This document shows, piece after piece, positions 18,350 to 25,296 of a stretch of DNA of 64,000 bases; within the stretch, counting starts at the first letter, position 1, and the number at the start of each line of letters is the position of its first letter. Under the pieces are notes generated by a model. That model was not told the DNA's origin. It ran no database searches and was given only the letters and a program-made list of their open reading frames with translations. Source of the stretch: Mesorhizobium sp. B4-1-3 (GTDB lineage Bacteria > Pseudomonadota > Alphaproteobacteria > Rhizobiales > Rhizobiaceae); assembly GCF_006439355.1 (NCBI RefSeq), contig NZ_VFTG01000023.1, positions 16,665 through 80,664 of the forward strand, given 5' to 3'. A program made the position numbers and the translations under genes.

Positions 18350-19372
18350 TTAACGTTTCGCGGGCGGGGCAACGGATTCCCGCACCACGATCTCGACTGG
18401 CATCAGTTCCTGCGGCGCCGGCGACGCGAGATCTTGCCAATTCGTTTCGAGAAGCAGCGCCAGCGACCGTCTGCCGATGTCCCGCACGGGCTGGCGTATG
18501 GCCGTCACCGACGGCGCGAAGAGATGAAAGGGCGCGACGTCGTCGAACCCAACAATGGAGACGTCGCCTGGAACCGAGATGCCTTGCGCGCGGAACACCT
18601 CGATCATCCCGATGGTGATCTCGTCCGATGTGGCGAAGATCGCGGTGCCCGGCATGCCATCGGCGATGAAGCGGCGGGCGGCTTCGCGGCCGAACTCGAC
18701 GGTGTAGTTTCCGCGATAGGTCGCCGGCACGATGTCCTCGCCCCAATGCTCGTGCAGCGCGCGGCGCAAGCCGTCGAAGCGTCGGCGGCCGCTGATCATC
18801 TCCTCCTGGCTGCCGGCAAACAGCACGTCGCGATGTCCATGCGCGGCGAGGTGGCGACCAGCGAGGTAGCCGCCCTGTTCGTTGTCGCAGAACAGCTTCG
18901 GCACATCCGCACCCGGCACATCCTCGTCGGCGATGACGACCTTGCCGACCTGATTGATGTGCGTCGCGAGTTGGCCTTCATCGGCATGGTTTGTGACGAA
19001 GATCAGCCCGTCCACATGCTTGCGCTCGATCAACTCCAGATAAGCTACCTCGCGGCCGGTTCGGTTGAGCGTGGCAAAGAGGGAGACTGCAAGATCGCGG
19101 CTGTCGGCTTCCGCCTCGACCGCAGCCACGAAGGTGGCGAAGAACGGATTGGCGATATCGGGCACGACCAGGCCGATCGTGTCCGAGCGGCCGCGGCTGA
19201 GGCGACGCGCATGCGGGTTGGGCCTGTAGTTCAGGTCGCGGATTGCATCCTCGATGCGCTTGCGGGTCGTTTCGGGAAGAGAGAGCGAGCCATTGAGCAG
19301 GCGCGAGACGGTCGCGACGGAAACGCCGGCTGCCCCGGCGACGTCCTTCAGGCTGGCGGTTTTGTCGCTCAT
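18350..19372 (-). CDS. LacI-family transcriptional regulator of the sugar locus
   Basis: 340 aa. The N-terminal helix-turn-helix and hinge are textbook LacI (SLKDVAGAAGVSVATVSRLL, then LNYRPNPHARRLSRG), followed by a periplasmic-binding-like effector domain (IGLVVPDIANPFFATF, GFDDVAPFHLFAPSVTAIRQP). It is the first gene of the minus-strand operon, with two LacI-type operators 26 to 50 bases upstream. This predicts autoregulation and induction of the transporter and enzymes by the imported sugar or its phosphate. Confidence 0.94.
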   Translation of the reverse strand: MSDKTASLKDVAGAAGVSVATVSRLLNGSLSLPETTRKRIEDAIRDLNYRPNPHARRLSRGRSDTIGLVVPDIANPFFATFVAAVEAEADSRDLAVSLFATLNRTGREVAYLELIERKHVDGLIFVTNHADEGQLATHINQVGKVVIADEDVPGADVPKLFCDNEQGGYLAGRHLAAHGHRDVLFAGSQEEMISGRRRFDGLRRALHEHWGEDIVPATYRGNYTVEFGREAARRFIADGMPGTAIFATSDEITIGMIEVFRAQGISVPGDVSIVGFDDVAPFHLFAPSVTAIRQPVRDIGRRSLALLLETNWQDLASPAPQELMPVEIVVRESVAPPAKR

Positions 19373-19397
19373 GCCGTTCCCCTGCTAGAGCGTCTTG

Positions 19398-19422
19398 TAA
19401 AGCGCTTTAGTAAAGCGCTATA
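19398..19422 (-). promoter_or_regulatory. Tandem LacI-type operators
   Basis: A perfect 12-bp palindrome TAAAGCGCTTTA (19398-19409) is followed one base later by the near copy TAAAGCGCTATA (19411-19422). The central CG-containing palindrome is characteristic of LacI/GalR operators. Their 13-bp spacing would place two dimers at about a helical turn. The position just before lacI fits an autoregulated promoter. Confidence 0.75.
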
Positions 19423-19521
19423 CCATCCGGGAAGAGCGGCGGTTTGTCAAGCCTCTGTCGCCAAAGTTGGTGAGAGCGTTTGCGGCTTTTGGCTAGCGCG
19501 GCATAACGGTCATGGGGCCAA

Positions 19522-19656
19522 TTGACCCCCGCCGGAGGCCAAGGAGGATTCAGATTTCATCGTTGCCAAACCTGCGACCAAATCGTCGATCTCAAAGACA
19601 TTCGCCAGGTTATGTGGCACCAGGGGGATCATGAGCCGCTTGAGACGGACGCCTAG
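19522..19656 (+). CDS. Small CxxC protein (about 44 aa), start uncertain
   Basis: A short frame whose last 33 residues read like a genuine protein: HRCQTCDQIVDLKDIRQVMW, then a His/Glu-rich end. The Cys pair and the D-L-x-D-I/L pattern resemble small rhizobial zinc-ribbon-like proteins. A TTG at 19522 is the only conventional start in frame; the AAGGAGG at 19541 has no suitable start codon after it, so the gene may be 5'-truncated. Its stop overlaps the convergent KTSC gene by four bases. Confidence 0.4.
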   Translation: MTPAGGQGGFRFHRCQTCDQIVDLKDIRQVMWHQGDHEPLETDA

Positions 19657-19856
19657 TCCGGAATGCGTCGATAGCGGAAATGACTGCGAATATGGTTGTT
19701 GAAAAACCGGCCTTTGACAAAGGCCGACCGGAACGCGGCGTAAGTCTCTGGCGGAACCTCCTCGAAGTCGTAGCGCTTGCCGCTGGCAACGAACCAGACG
19801 GACAAGACTCTACTTGCCGCATCGTATTCGGTTTTCTCGATCGAGGTGGACGGCAT
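19653..19856 (-). CDS. KTSC domain protein
   Basis: 67 aa from the ATG at 19856, or 75 aa from 19880. The sequence VLSVWFVASGKRYDFEEVPP and the ending KGRFFNNHIRSHF match the KTSC domain, a small beta-rich module of unknown function often found in phage, plasmid and accessory proteins and sometimes fused to lysyl-tRNA synthetase. No operon partner is evident on this strand. Confidence 0.7.
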   Translation of the reverse strand: MPSTSIEKTEYDAASRVLSVWFVASGKRYDFEEVPPETYAAFRSAFVKGRFFNNHIRSHFRYRRIPD

Positions 19857-19935
19857 GGCGCACCACGCTGGTTTGCTCATCGCAAACGGTCGGAATGCCG
19901 CTTTTGTTTCAGAAACACGAACCTATAACGCCGGC

Positions 19936-20154
19936 ATGAAGACGATAGCGACGTACGATTCGGCTGCCGGGACCTTCACGCTGGAGAAGGGCGTCTGGCG
20001 AGGAACATTCCCGGTCGCGGACTTGCCGAAGTGGCTGAACTTCTATCGCCAGCAGATGGAGCGGTATCCAGCGCATGCAGGCAACTACGCGCATGATGTG
20101 GAAGCGCTCGAAGCATTGGCGGCCGAACTCCGCAGTCGGTCAGCCTGTGGATAG
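19936..20154 (+). CDS. Hypothetical 72-aa protein
   Basis: 72 aa from the ATG at 19936 (MKTIATYDSAAGTFTLEKGV). The middle (LPKWLNFYRQQMERYPAHAG) and a helical end suggest a compact soluble domain. The frame is open upstream through the KTSC gene, but the protein-like character starts here. I do not recognise the family. Its stop codon lies inside the first copy of a 26-bp repeat that recurs about 308 bp downstream. Confidence 0.55.
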   Translation: MKTIATYDSAAGTFTLEKGVWRGTFPVADLPKWLNFYRQQMERYPAHAGNYAHDVEALEALAAELRSRSACG

Positions 20155-20170
20155 TAACCGCCTATTCACC
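20145..20170 (+). repeat. 26-bp direct repeat, copy 1
   Basis: Begins CTGTGGATAGTAACCG and ends TTCACC. It matches 20453-20478 at 23 of 26 positions in the same orientation, and spans the stop codon of the gene ending at 20154. Confidence 0.7.
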
Positions 20171-20259
20171 TACCCCGGCGCACGGAGCCCATACTGACTG
20201 AGAGTCCGGAACAAGGCCTCGCGATCATCGTTGGTCGGTGACCGATCGGAGCGCAGTGC

Positions 20260-20451
20260 ATGAAAAGCTATGTGGTGGAGACAATGGCCGGTGAAGTCGT
20301 GACAGCCCATCGAATAGTGACAGCCGAAACGCCGCTGGACGCCGCCAGAATCGGAACCGGCCGCGAGGTCCATGAGAGACGCGACGAGATGGAGTGGGTG
20401 CGAGTGACCGAAGAGGCCGACGCAGCCGTGTTTTGGTTCGCTTTCAAATGA
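20260..20451 (+). CDS. Hypothetical 63-aa protein
   Basis: 63 aa, start MKSYVVETMAGEVVTAHRIV. The amphipathic beta-strand pattern and the segment VTAETPLDAARIGTGREV look like a small folded protein (compare HicB-like or single-strand-binding-like small proteins), but no family can be named. It lies between two copies of a 26-bp repeat, suggesting that the gene and its flank were duplicated or inserted as a unit. Confidence 0.55.
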   Translation: MKSYVVETMAGEVVTAHRIVTAETPLDAARIGTGREVHERRDEMEWVRVTEEADAAVFWFAFK

Positions 20452-20452
20452 T

Positions 20453-20478
20453 CTGTGGATAGTTACCGCCCGTTCACC
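20453..20478 (+). repeat. 26-bp direct repeat, copy 2
   Basis: Same sense as 20145-20170 with three mismatches, located two bases after the stop of the preceding gene. The pair brackets the 63-aa gene. Confidence 0.7.
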
Positions 20479-20912
20479 ACGTCACCGCATGGTCATTGAA
20501 GGCACCAACGGCGTGCCTAGTCTGGTCTTGCCTCAATTGAGACGCGCCCCCGCCCAAAGCTGGCGGCCGACGCTTTCATGTTACGGACCCCAAATCCCAA
20601 GTATGCGTCGGCCGCCGGTCTTTTTCGACGAATAAAGGCGCCGAATGAAGCGATCGGTCGCTTCAGGCTGTTTTGGGCTCGATACGGCGACAACTGCGCG
20701 GCGCGCTAGACCCTGCGCCGCTCGCCTCAAGATGTCCACGGCGTTTGCATGCCGCAGGTTGAGGGCCACCTGTAATCTTATTGCGGCGAGCAAAATTGTC
20801 ACAGGAATAGATGAATCCGCATGGTTCATGCGGCATACAACAAATGTTAATGCCGATTGTTCCTGAGTAGAAGAACCGATATGGCGCACGGTTAACGAGG
20901 GGCTCAGGGGCG
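20479..20912. other. Intergenic stretch with one perfect hairpin
   Basis: No gene can be supported with confidence. A 43-codon frame at 20578-20709 (plus strand, MLRTPNPKYASAAG start) reads plausibly but has no ribosome site. A perfect 7-bp hairpin CCGCATG-gtt-CATGCGG lies at 20817-20833, 80 bases before the next gene, without a U-run, so it may be a regulator site or RNA structure rather than a terminator. Confidence 0.4.
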
Positions 20913-21104
20913 ATGAAGATGCGGCACAACGGTTTTGCCACGCCGGAACAGCTGGCGATACTTACCGAAGCCCTTAAGGAACTTGGAGCCGAACTCCCGC
21001 TGGACAGCCCCGAGCGCGAGACGCTGGCAGCGGAAATCATGACGCTGTTTGAGAACGGGATTGAAACGGTGGACGAGTTAAAGGCAGCGCTGTCCAACGC
21101 ATGA
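20913..21104 (+). CDS. Hypothetical 63-aa helical protein
   Basis: 63 aa (MKMRHNGFATPEQLAILTEA), almost entirely amphipathic helix with an acidic surface, including SPERETLAAEIMTLFENGI. Small helical proteins of this type are common in rhizobia without assigned function. It is followed at once by a hairpin and A/T-rich flank that act as a terminator for this gene and for the convergent minus-strand peptide gene. Confidence 0.7.
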   Translation: MKMRHNGFATPEQLAILTEALKELGAELPLDSPERETLAAEIMTLFENGIETVDELKAALSNA

Positions 21105-21145
21105 AAAAAGCCCGCCGGGCGGTGAGCCGACGGGCCTCAAATTTT
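21104..21145. terminator. Bidirectional rho-independent terminator
   Basis: A GC-rich stem (GCCCGCCGG paired with CCGACGGGC, one mismatch) lies between AAAAAA on the left and AAATTTT on the right. Read on the minus strand the hairpin is followed by a run of six T, a strong terminator for the peptide gene at 21159; on the plus strand it ends the gene at 21104. Confidence 0.75.
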
Positions 21146-21158
21146 CAGTCCTTAGCCA

Positions 21159-21251
21159 TCATCCGATGGCAGGCGGTACCGACGGTCCAGCAACGATGGC
21201 AGAAAGCTTGGCCTTGCGAACAAGAACGGGCTTTTCATAGGTCTTTTTCAT
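21159..21251 (-). CDS. 30-aa RiPP-like precursor peptide
   Basis: 30 codons beginning MKKTYEKPVLVRKAKL and ending in a Pro/Gly-rich stretch, GPSVPPAIG. The YxxPxL motif (Tyr5, Pro8, Leu10) near the N terminus is the leader recognition element of lasso-type and related ribosomal peptides, and many short rhizobial peptides with this start are labelled putative RiPP precursors. GGAGAG sits six bases before the ATG, and a strong terminator follows. The penultimate leader Thr of true lasso leaders is missing and no B/C processing genes are in the window. It lies 17 bases after the secreted 50-aa gene, so they are probably one transcript. Confidence 0.65.
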   Translation of the reverse strand: MKKTYEKPVLVRKAKLSAIVAGPSVPPAIG

Positions 21252-21268
21252 CAAATCTCTCCAGAGCT

Positions 21269-21421
21269 TTAATTGCCGCCGGGCCGGCTATCCGCGGAAC
21301 GATCACCGCAGCGCGATCCGTCGGAGGCCGTGTCATAGTCATGTTGGCAGTTTCCAGCAAACGATGCCGTCGAGGCACCCAGCGCGCTGACTAACAGCGC
21401 GATGAACATAAAGATTCGCAT
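21269..21421 (-). CDS. Small secreted Cys-containing protein (50 aa)
   Basis: 50 aa with a clear signal peptide: MRIFMFIALLVSALGASTA followed by SFA and a mature part of about 28 residues, GNCQHDYDTASDGSRCGDRS onward, rich in Asp, Ser and Gly with two Cys. The CxxxxxTASDGSRCGxRSAxxRPGG pattern is one I have met repeatedly in small exported rhizobial proteins of unknown function. AAGGGGG lies six bases before the ATG. It appears to head a two-gene unit with the RiPP-like peptide. Confidence 0.75.
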   Translation of the reverse strand: MRIFMFIALLVSALGASTASFAGNCQHDYDTASDGSRCGDRSADSRPGGN

Positions 21422-21511
21422 TCAAACCCCCTTATTGGTTGCGCGGCTAAGTTGAACTTGTCCGGCGGCGGGGTCAAGCCAGGGTTTATTTCCGCCGCTG
21501 TTCGTCGACAC

Positions 21512-21541
21512 AAAGAAAACCCGCCGGCCGGAGCCAGCGGG
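21512..21541 (-). terminator. Rho-independent terminator after the 97-aa gene
   Basis: On the minus strand CCCGCTGGC-tccg-GCCGGCGGG forms a nine-pair stem (one G-U) followed by TTTTCTTT. It lies about 70 bases after the stop at 21613 and separates that unit from the secreted-protein gene. Confidence 0.75.
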
Positions 21542-21612
21542 TGAGGTAAAGGGTTGGAATGACCAGGAGCCAACCTGGCAATTCTCAAGTCGGCAAGCGC
21601 CAAAAGGTTCCG

Positions 21613-21906
21613 TCAGGGCACGCCTTGCTTACGCCTCAGTTCGTCGACCCCGCGCTTCATGTCTTGGATGACGTCGCGGGCTCCACACACGGCGCCGAAG
21701 TACTGACGGAGTTCGCTCAGCTGGCGGTTGAAGTCGGCGGCTGGCCGGTGGGTCGCCCGATTCCGCTCCACCCATTCGTTTCGCGTCGCGCTACCAGCTC
21801 GCAGGTCACGATGGCCCTCGACTCCGCGCTGGGCGCGCCAGTCCAATTCCTGACACGACACGGTAGTGGCGAGATCCTTGAAGTTCTGCGATGTCTGCTT
21901 GTTCAT
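21613..21906 (-). CDS. Hypothetical 97-aa soluble protein
   Basis: 97 aa, strongly charged and helical (QLSELRQYFGAVCGARDVIQ). The start overlaps the stop of the preceding membrane-anchored frame by four bases (ATGA). The reading frame is also open for at least 11 codons upstream of the ATG with protein-like sequence (DDRPNGSIIEM), so the two frames may once have been a single membrane-anchored protein split by a frameshift. A terminator at 21512-21541 supports transcription on this strand. Family unknown. Confidence 0.5.
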   Translation of the reverse strand: MNKQTSQNFKDLATTVSCQELDWRAQRGVEGHRDLRAGSATRNEWVERNRATHRPAADFNRQLSELRQYFGAVCGARDVIQDMKRGVDELRRKQGVP

Positions 21907-22109
21907 CTCGATGATCGAGCCATTAGGTCGGTCGTCGCATCGCGGATCGGCAGATAGGCGAGGCCGCCAAGCATCGCGGCGAAGATCAGCGCCAAACCAA
22001 GCGGCTCCCAGTGGCTCGATGCGCTCGGCGAGCGTGCGAAGTTCAGGCTGTTGAACCGTACGCCGCCGAGTTGCACGCGCGACGATGGGCTCAAGACAAA
22101 AGGGGCCAT
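21903..22109 (-). CDS. Small protein with one membrane segment, possibly a frameshifted N-terminal half
   Basis: 68 aa with one transmembrane helix (PLGLALIFAAMLGGLAYLPI) and a short basic end. It is either translationally coupled to the next frame or the front half of a broken gene; the tail after the membrane helix (LMARSSR) looks less natural than the overlapping frame. The N-terminal 30 residues may not be translated. No family recognised. Confidence 0.4.
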   Translation of the reverse strand: MAPFVLSPSSRVQLGGVRFNSLNFARSPSASSHWEPLGLALIFAAMLGGLAYLPIRDATTDLMARSSR

Positions 22110-22126
22110 CTGCAGCGCCGGTCCCT

Positions 22127-23038
22127 TTAGTCGCTGTCGGGTCTTGAAAATGCGGCGATGATCGCCTCGAGCGACACGTTCAACGCGCCGGAGAACGTGC
22201 GGCCCTTCTGCCAGACCGCGACATAGTGATAAAGCCCCGACGGTTCCACGGGCCTCGCTTCGAGGTGAAAGGCAGCGTACTCGCGCGCGATGATCTCATT
22301 GGTTATCGCAATGCCGAGGCCCGCCGAGACATATCCGGCCTCGTGACCGTTGCAATCGAACTCGACCAGTATGTCGGGCTCCGCGCCGGCGAAGCGCAGG
22401 GCATTGAAATTCATCTGGTGGGCAGCGAATTGTGGATCGATATCGACGATGGTCTCGCCGGCGAGATCCTCGGCATCGACGTGGGCCTGGCTCGAAAACC
22501 GGTGGCCGGGAGGAAAGATGCAGACGTTGCGCGCCGATCCGAGCGGGGCCCATTCGAACAGGCGCGGGTCGAGCGGCAATCTCGAGATGCCGAGATCGGC
22601 GCGGCCGGCCAGGATGTGCTCGCCGATCTGGTCGTAGCTGCCCGAGATGGAACGCACATTCGAGGCGGTCCTGGCATGGATGATGGCAACCACCTTCGGC
22701 AGGGTGACGAAACCGAAGACCGATGGGGCGGCGATCGCGATCCGCTGCTTTTCTTCATTCTTCATCGCGAAGATGGATGCTTCCAGCCGCCCGAGCGACG
22801 TCAGCGCCATTTCGACGTTGCGCAGCAACTCCCAGGCCTCGAGCAGCGGCACGATGCGGTTGGCGGACCGTTTGAAAAGGGTGAGGCCGATGGTCGCCTC
22901 GAGCTGCTTGACATGCTGGCTAACGGCGGGCTGGCTGATGCCGAGCTCGGCAGCGGCCCGTCGTGTCGAGCCGGTTCGAAGAACGGCGCGAAAGACTTGC
23001 AACTGACGGAACTTGAAGCCGCCTGGCAGCAATTCCAT
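22127..23038 (-). CDS. LysR-family transcriptional regulator
   Basis: 303 aa from the ATG at 23038, preceded by AAGGAG at eight bases; the frame extends 67 codons upstream without LysR sequence. The helix-turn-helix is FRQLQVFRAVLRTGSTRRAA through ISQPAVSQHVKQLE, with a normal-length substrate-binding domain. Its divergent neighbour is the Xre gene at 23212 rather than an enzyme operon, so the target is unclear; the amino-acid transporter genes begin about 780 bases away on the other strand and are a possible target. Confidence 0.9.
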   Translation of the reverse strand: MELLPGGFKFRQLQVFRAVLRTGSTRRAAAELGISQPAVSQHVKQLEATIGLTLFKRSANRIVPLLEAWELLRNVEMALTSLGRLEASIFAMKNEEKQRIAIAAPSVFGFVTLPKVVAIIHARTASNVRSISGSYDQIGEHILAGRADLGISRLPLDPRLFEWAPLGSARNVCIFPPGHRFSSQAHVDAEDLAGETIVDIDPQFAAHQMNFNALRFAGAEPDILVEFDCNGHEAGYVSAGLGIAITNEIIAREYAAFHLEARPVEPSGLYHYVAVWQKGRTFSGALNVSLEAIIAAFSRPDSD

Positions 23039-23160
23039 TGCCTGCGCTCCTTCCAACGGGTGGGCCGAGCCCTTTGCGGTCGCTGCCTGGCAGACGCTGG
23101 GCCAAGACCTGCGGACGCCGCGCCTGAGATCATGCGCGATCCCGGAACGCTGTATAATAT

Positions 23161-23176
23161 AGTCACTATAGTGACT
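23161..23176. promoter_or_regulatory. Perfect 16-bp palindrome AGTCACTATAGTGACT
   Basis: A perfect dyad immediately after TATAATAT (23153-23160), a near-consensus -10 element, and 35 bases before the Xre gene. The layout is that of an operator overlapping the transcription start, most simply for autorepression by the Xre protein. It also lies upstream of the divergent lysR. Confidence 0.7.
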
Positions 23177-23211
23177 GGTAAAGCTGAAGATTTGCTTATC
23201 GCTATGCGCGC

Positions 23212-23433
23212 ATGCGCCTGGCGGAGATTTTTGGAGCAAACGTTCGCAGGGTCCGCCTGAAGCGCGGAATGACCCTGGAGTCGCTGGCGACCGAAGCGGG
23301 CCTCGCCTACAGCTATATGGGCGGCATCGAACGCGGGCAGAAAAACCCTAGCCTGGACGTGGCCGAGAGGATCGCCAAGGCGCTGGAGTGCGATCCCGTC
23401 AATCTCCTCCGCATGACCTCAGCAGACAAATAG
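23212..23433 (+). CDS. Small Xre-family HTH repressor
   Basis: 73 aa, a bare Cro/C1-type helix-turn-helix: IFGANVRRVRLKRGMTLESL, LAYSYMGGIERGQKNPSLDV, then ALECDPVNLL. No second domain. Such proteins act as repressors or as antitoxin/restriction-control regulators. A TATAAT element and a perfect 16-bp palindrome immediately upstream suggest that it controls its own promoter. No partner toxin or methylase follows. Confidence 0.88.
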   Translation: MRLAEIFGANVRRVRLKRGMTLESLATEAGLAYSYMGGIERGQKNPSLDVAERIAKALECDPVNLLRMTSADK

Positions 23434-23819
23434 CCGGCTCCAAGATCAGGAGCCCGCCCCTCGATCGCCTCCATCCCCAAATAGCGGAGACCAGCGCGCG
23501 GGCCGGGCCCGCGCATAGGCTTTGCTCGTCAGGCTTGCAAAGCGCCGGCTGCCTTTCTTTGCGGCGCAACGCCGGTCGAGCGACCGTCGCACAGCGAAAA
23601 TCTCTCCCAGTTTAAACCTCAGGCTATAATGATCGCTTATAGCAAAAATTATAAAATTTATAGATTGAACGCCTATGAGGCGGGTCATAGCATAATACTA
23701 ATCCGCCGATTAACCCAGAATTATTTGGGATAAAAACCACAATCACAGGTATGCCTGCCAGTTTTGACATTCACGACGGCGGCATGCTTTAGCGTATTGC
23801 ACTTCAAGGAAAACGCCCG
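23434..23819. other. AT-rich intergenic region before the amino-acid transporter
   Basis: No gene supported. The stretch 23620-23720 is notably AT-rich for this genome. It contains an imperfect dyad CCCAGAATTATTTGGG at 23714-23729, and TTGACA at 23764-23769 could be a -35 element for the transporter operon, though no good -10 was found. Confidence 0.4.
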
Positions 23820-24479
23820 ATGGGTGGTTTTACTGCTCAATTTGCTGTCGCCCTCACCGTCACCATCAGCCTTGGGCTGATCAGCGGCTGCCTGGGCACG
23901 GCCGCCGGATTGCTTCTGGCGATCTCGAGAGGCATGACGCACCCGCCGCTCGCCCGCATCGTGACGGCCTACACCACGATTGTGCGGGGCGTGCCTGAGC
24001 TTCTCATCATCCTGCTCATCTATTTCGGCGGGACCACGCTCGCGAGCAGGCTGGCCGGGCGCTATGTCGAGGTGAACGCGTTCAGTGCCGGTGTCATCGC
24101 GCTTTCGGTGGTTTTCAGCGGCTATGCGACCGAAGTGTTCCGAGGCGCGATTGCCGCGGTGCCCGCCGGCCAGACCGAAGCTGCCAAGGCGCTTGGCCTG
24201 GGCGCCTGGCAGCGCTGGCTTCTCGTCATCGGCCCGCAGATGCTGCGGCTGGCGCTGCCGGCCTATGGCAACCTCTGGATCTCGCTGTTCAAGGACACCG
24301 CACTCGTCTCGATCGTCGGCCTGACCGACATCATGCGCGTCGCCTATGTCGGGGCCGGGTCGCTGCGCGCGCCGTTGACCTTCTATCTGGCGGCATCAGC
24401 CCTCTACCTGTCGCTGACCACCCTCACCCTTTTGTCGATCCGCGTCGCGGAGCGGCGCTATCCCGCTCTTGGCCATTAG
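23820..24479 (+). CDS. Polar amino-acid ABC transporter permease (HisQ-like)
   Basis: 219 aa with about five membrane segments. The permease loop containing GVPELLIILLIYFGG and the EAA loop (EAAKALGLGAWQRW) identify the HisMQ/GltJK family. AAGGA precedes the start. It pairs with the second permease 13 bases downstream and the binding protein after that. The matching ATP-binding subunit is not encoded within the window. Confidence 0.93.
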   Translation: MGGFTAQFAVALTVTISLGLISGCLGTAAGLLLAISRGMTHPPLARIVTAYTTIVRGVPELLIILLIYFGGTTLASRLAGRYVEVNAFSAGVIALSVVFSGYATEVFRGAIAAVPAGQTEAAKALGLGAWQRWLLVIGPQMLRLALPAYGNLWISLFKDTALVSIVGLTDIMRVAYVGAGSLRAPLTFYLAASALYLSLTTLTLLSIRVAERRYPALGH

Positions 24480-24492
24480 GAGGGCGCGCGCC

Positions 24493-25242
24493 ATGAATTT
24501 CGGTCTGATGCTCGAGGCGGTCGCTGTCCTGCCTTCGGGCATCGCGCTGACGCTGACCCTGACTGTGCTTTCGTTGACCGCCGGATTTCTTCTGTCGGTG
24601 CCGCTGGCCTTCGTGCGCGCCTTCGGGCGTCCGGGCTTCTCGGGCGCGGCGCTGGCCTACACCTATGTCGTTCGCGGCACGCCGATGCTGGTGCAGCTCT
24701 TCCTGATCTATTACGGCCTCGGCCAGATCGAGGCGGTGCGGGCAAGCGTCTTCTGGGTGGTGCTGCGCGACCCCTTCTGGTGCGCGCTGCTTGCTTTTTC
24801 GCTGAACAGCGCCGCCCACACGACGGAGATCCTGGCGCGCGGTCTCCAGTCGGTGCCGAGGGGCGTCATCGAAGCGGCCTCATCGCTCGGGCTGAAGCGT
24901 CTCCAGACTGCCCGTCTGGTCACCTTCCCGATCGCCTTCCGGATCTCGCTCCCGGCATATGGTAACGAGGTGGTGGGCATGATCAAGGGCTCGTCGCTGG
25001 CGAGCACCGTGACGCTGCTCGAGATCACAGGCATGGCCAGGCAGATGGTTTCGACGACCTTCGCGCCCTACGAGATCTTCATCGTCGCCGGAGCGATCTA
25101 CCTGCTGTTGACGTCGATTGCCGTGAAAGCAACGCAATTCCTGGAACGCAGGCTTTCGACAGAGCGGCCGCCAGCACAGCGGTCGAGATCACGATGGCGC
25201 CCGCCCCTGCCCGGCCAAGGCCTCACAACGCCGCTACCCTGA
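24493..25242 (+). CDS. Polar amino-acid ABC transporter permease (HisM-like)
   Basis: 249 aa from the ATG at 24493. Hydrophobic, with YTYVVRGTPMLVQLFLIYYG and the EAA loop EAASSLGLKRLQTARL. The C-terminal tail is unusually basic and Pro-rich (RPPAQRSRSRWRPP), longer than most homologues; whether the extra tail is real is uncertain. It forms the heteromeric pore with the product of the preceding gene. Confidence 0.92.
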   Translation: MNFGLMLEAVAVLPSGIALTLTLTVLSLTAGFLLSVPLAFVRAFGRPGFSGAALAYTYVVRGTPMLVQLFLIYYGLGQIEAVRASVFWVVLRDPFWCALLAFSLNSAAHTTEILARGLQSVPRGVIEAASSLGLKRLQTARLVTFPIAFRISLPAYGNEVVGMIKGSSLASTVTLLEITGMARQMVSTTFAPYEIFIVAGAIYLLLTSIAVKATQFLERRLSTERPPAQRSRSRWRPPLPGQGLTTPLP

Positions 25243-25296
25243 CGGCGCGCCGCTCCAGAAGCTCCACCCAAGTCCAAATCATAGAAGAGGTGCATC

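Noticed and set aside
21159..21251. A full lasso-peptide cluster around the RiPP-like peptide
   Set aside because: No cyclase, protease or transporter gene is nearby, and the leader lacks the penultimate Thr; only the precursor-like peptide is claimed.
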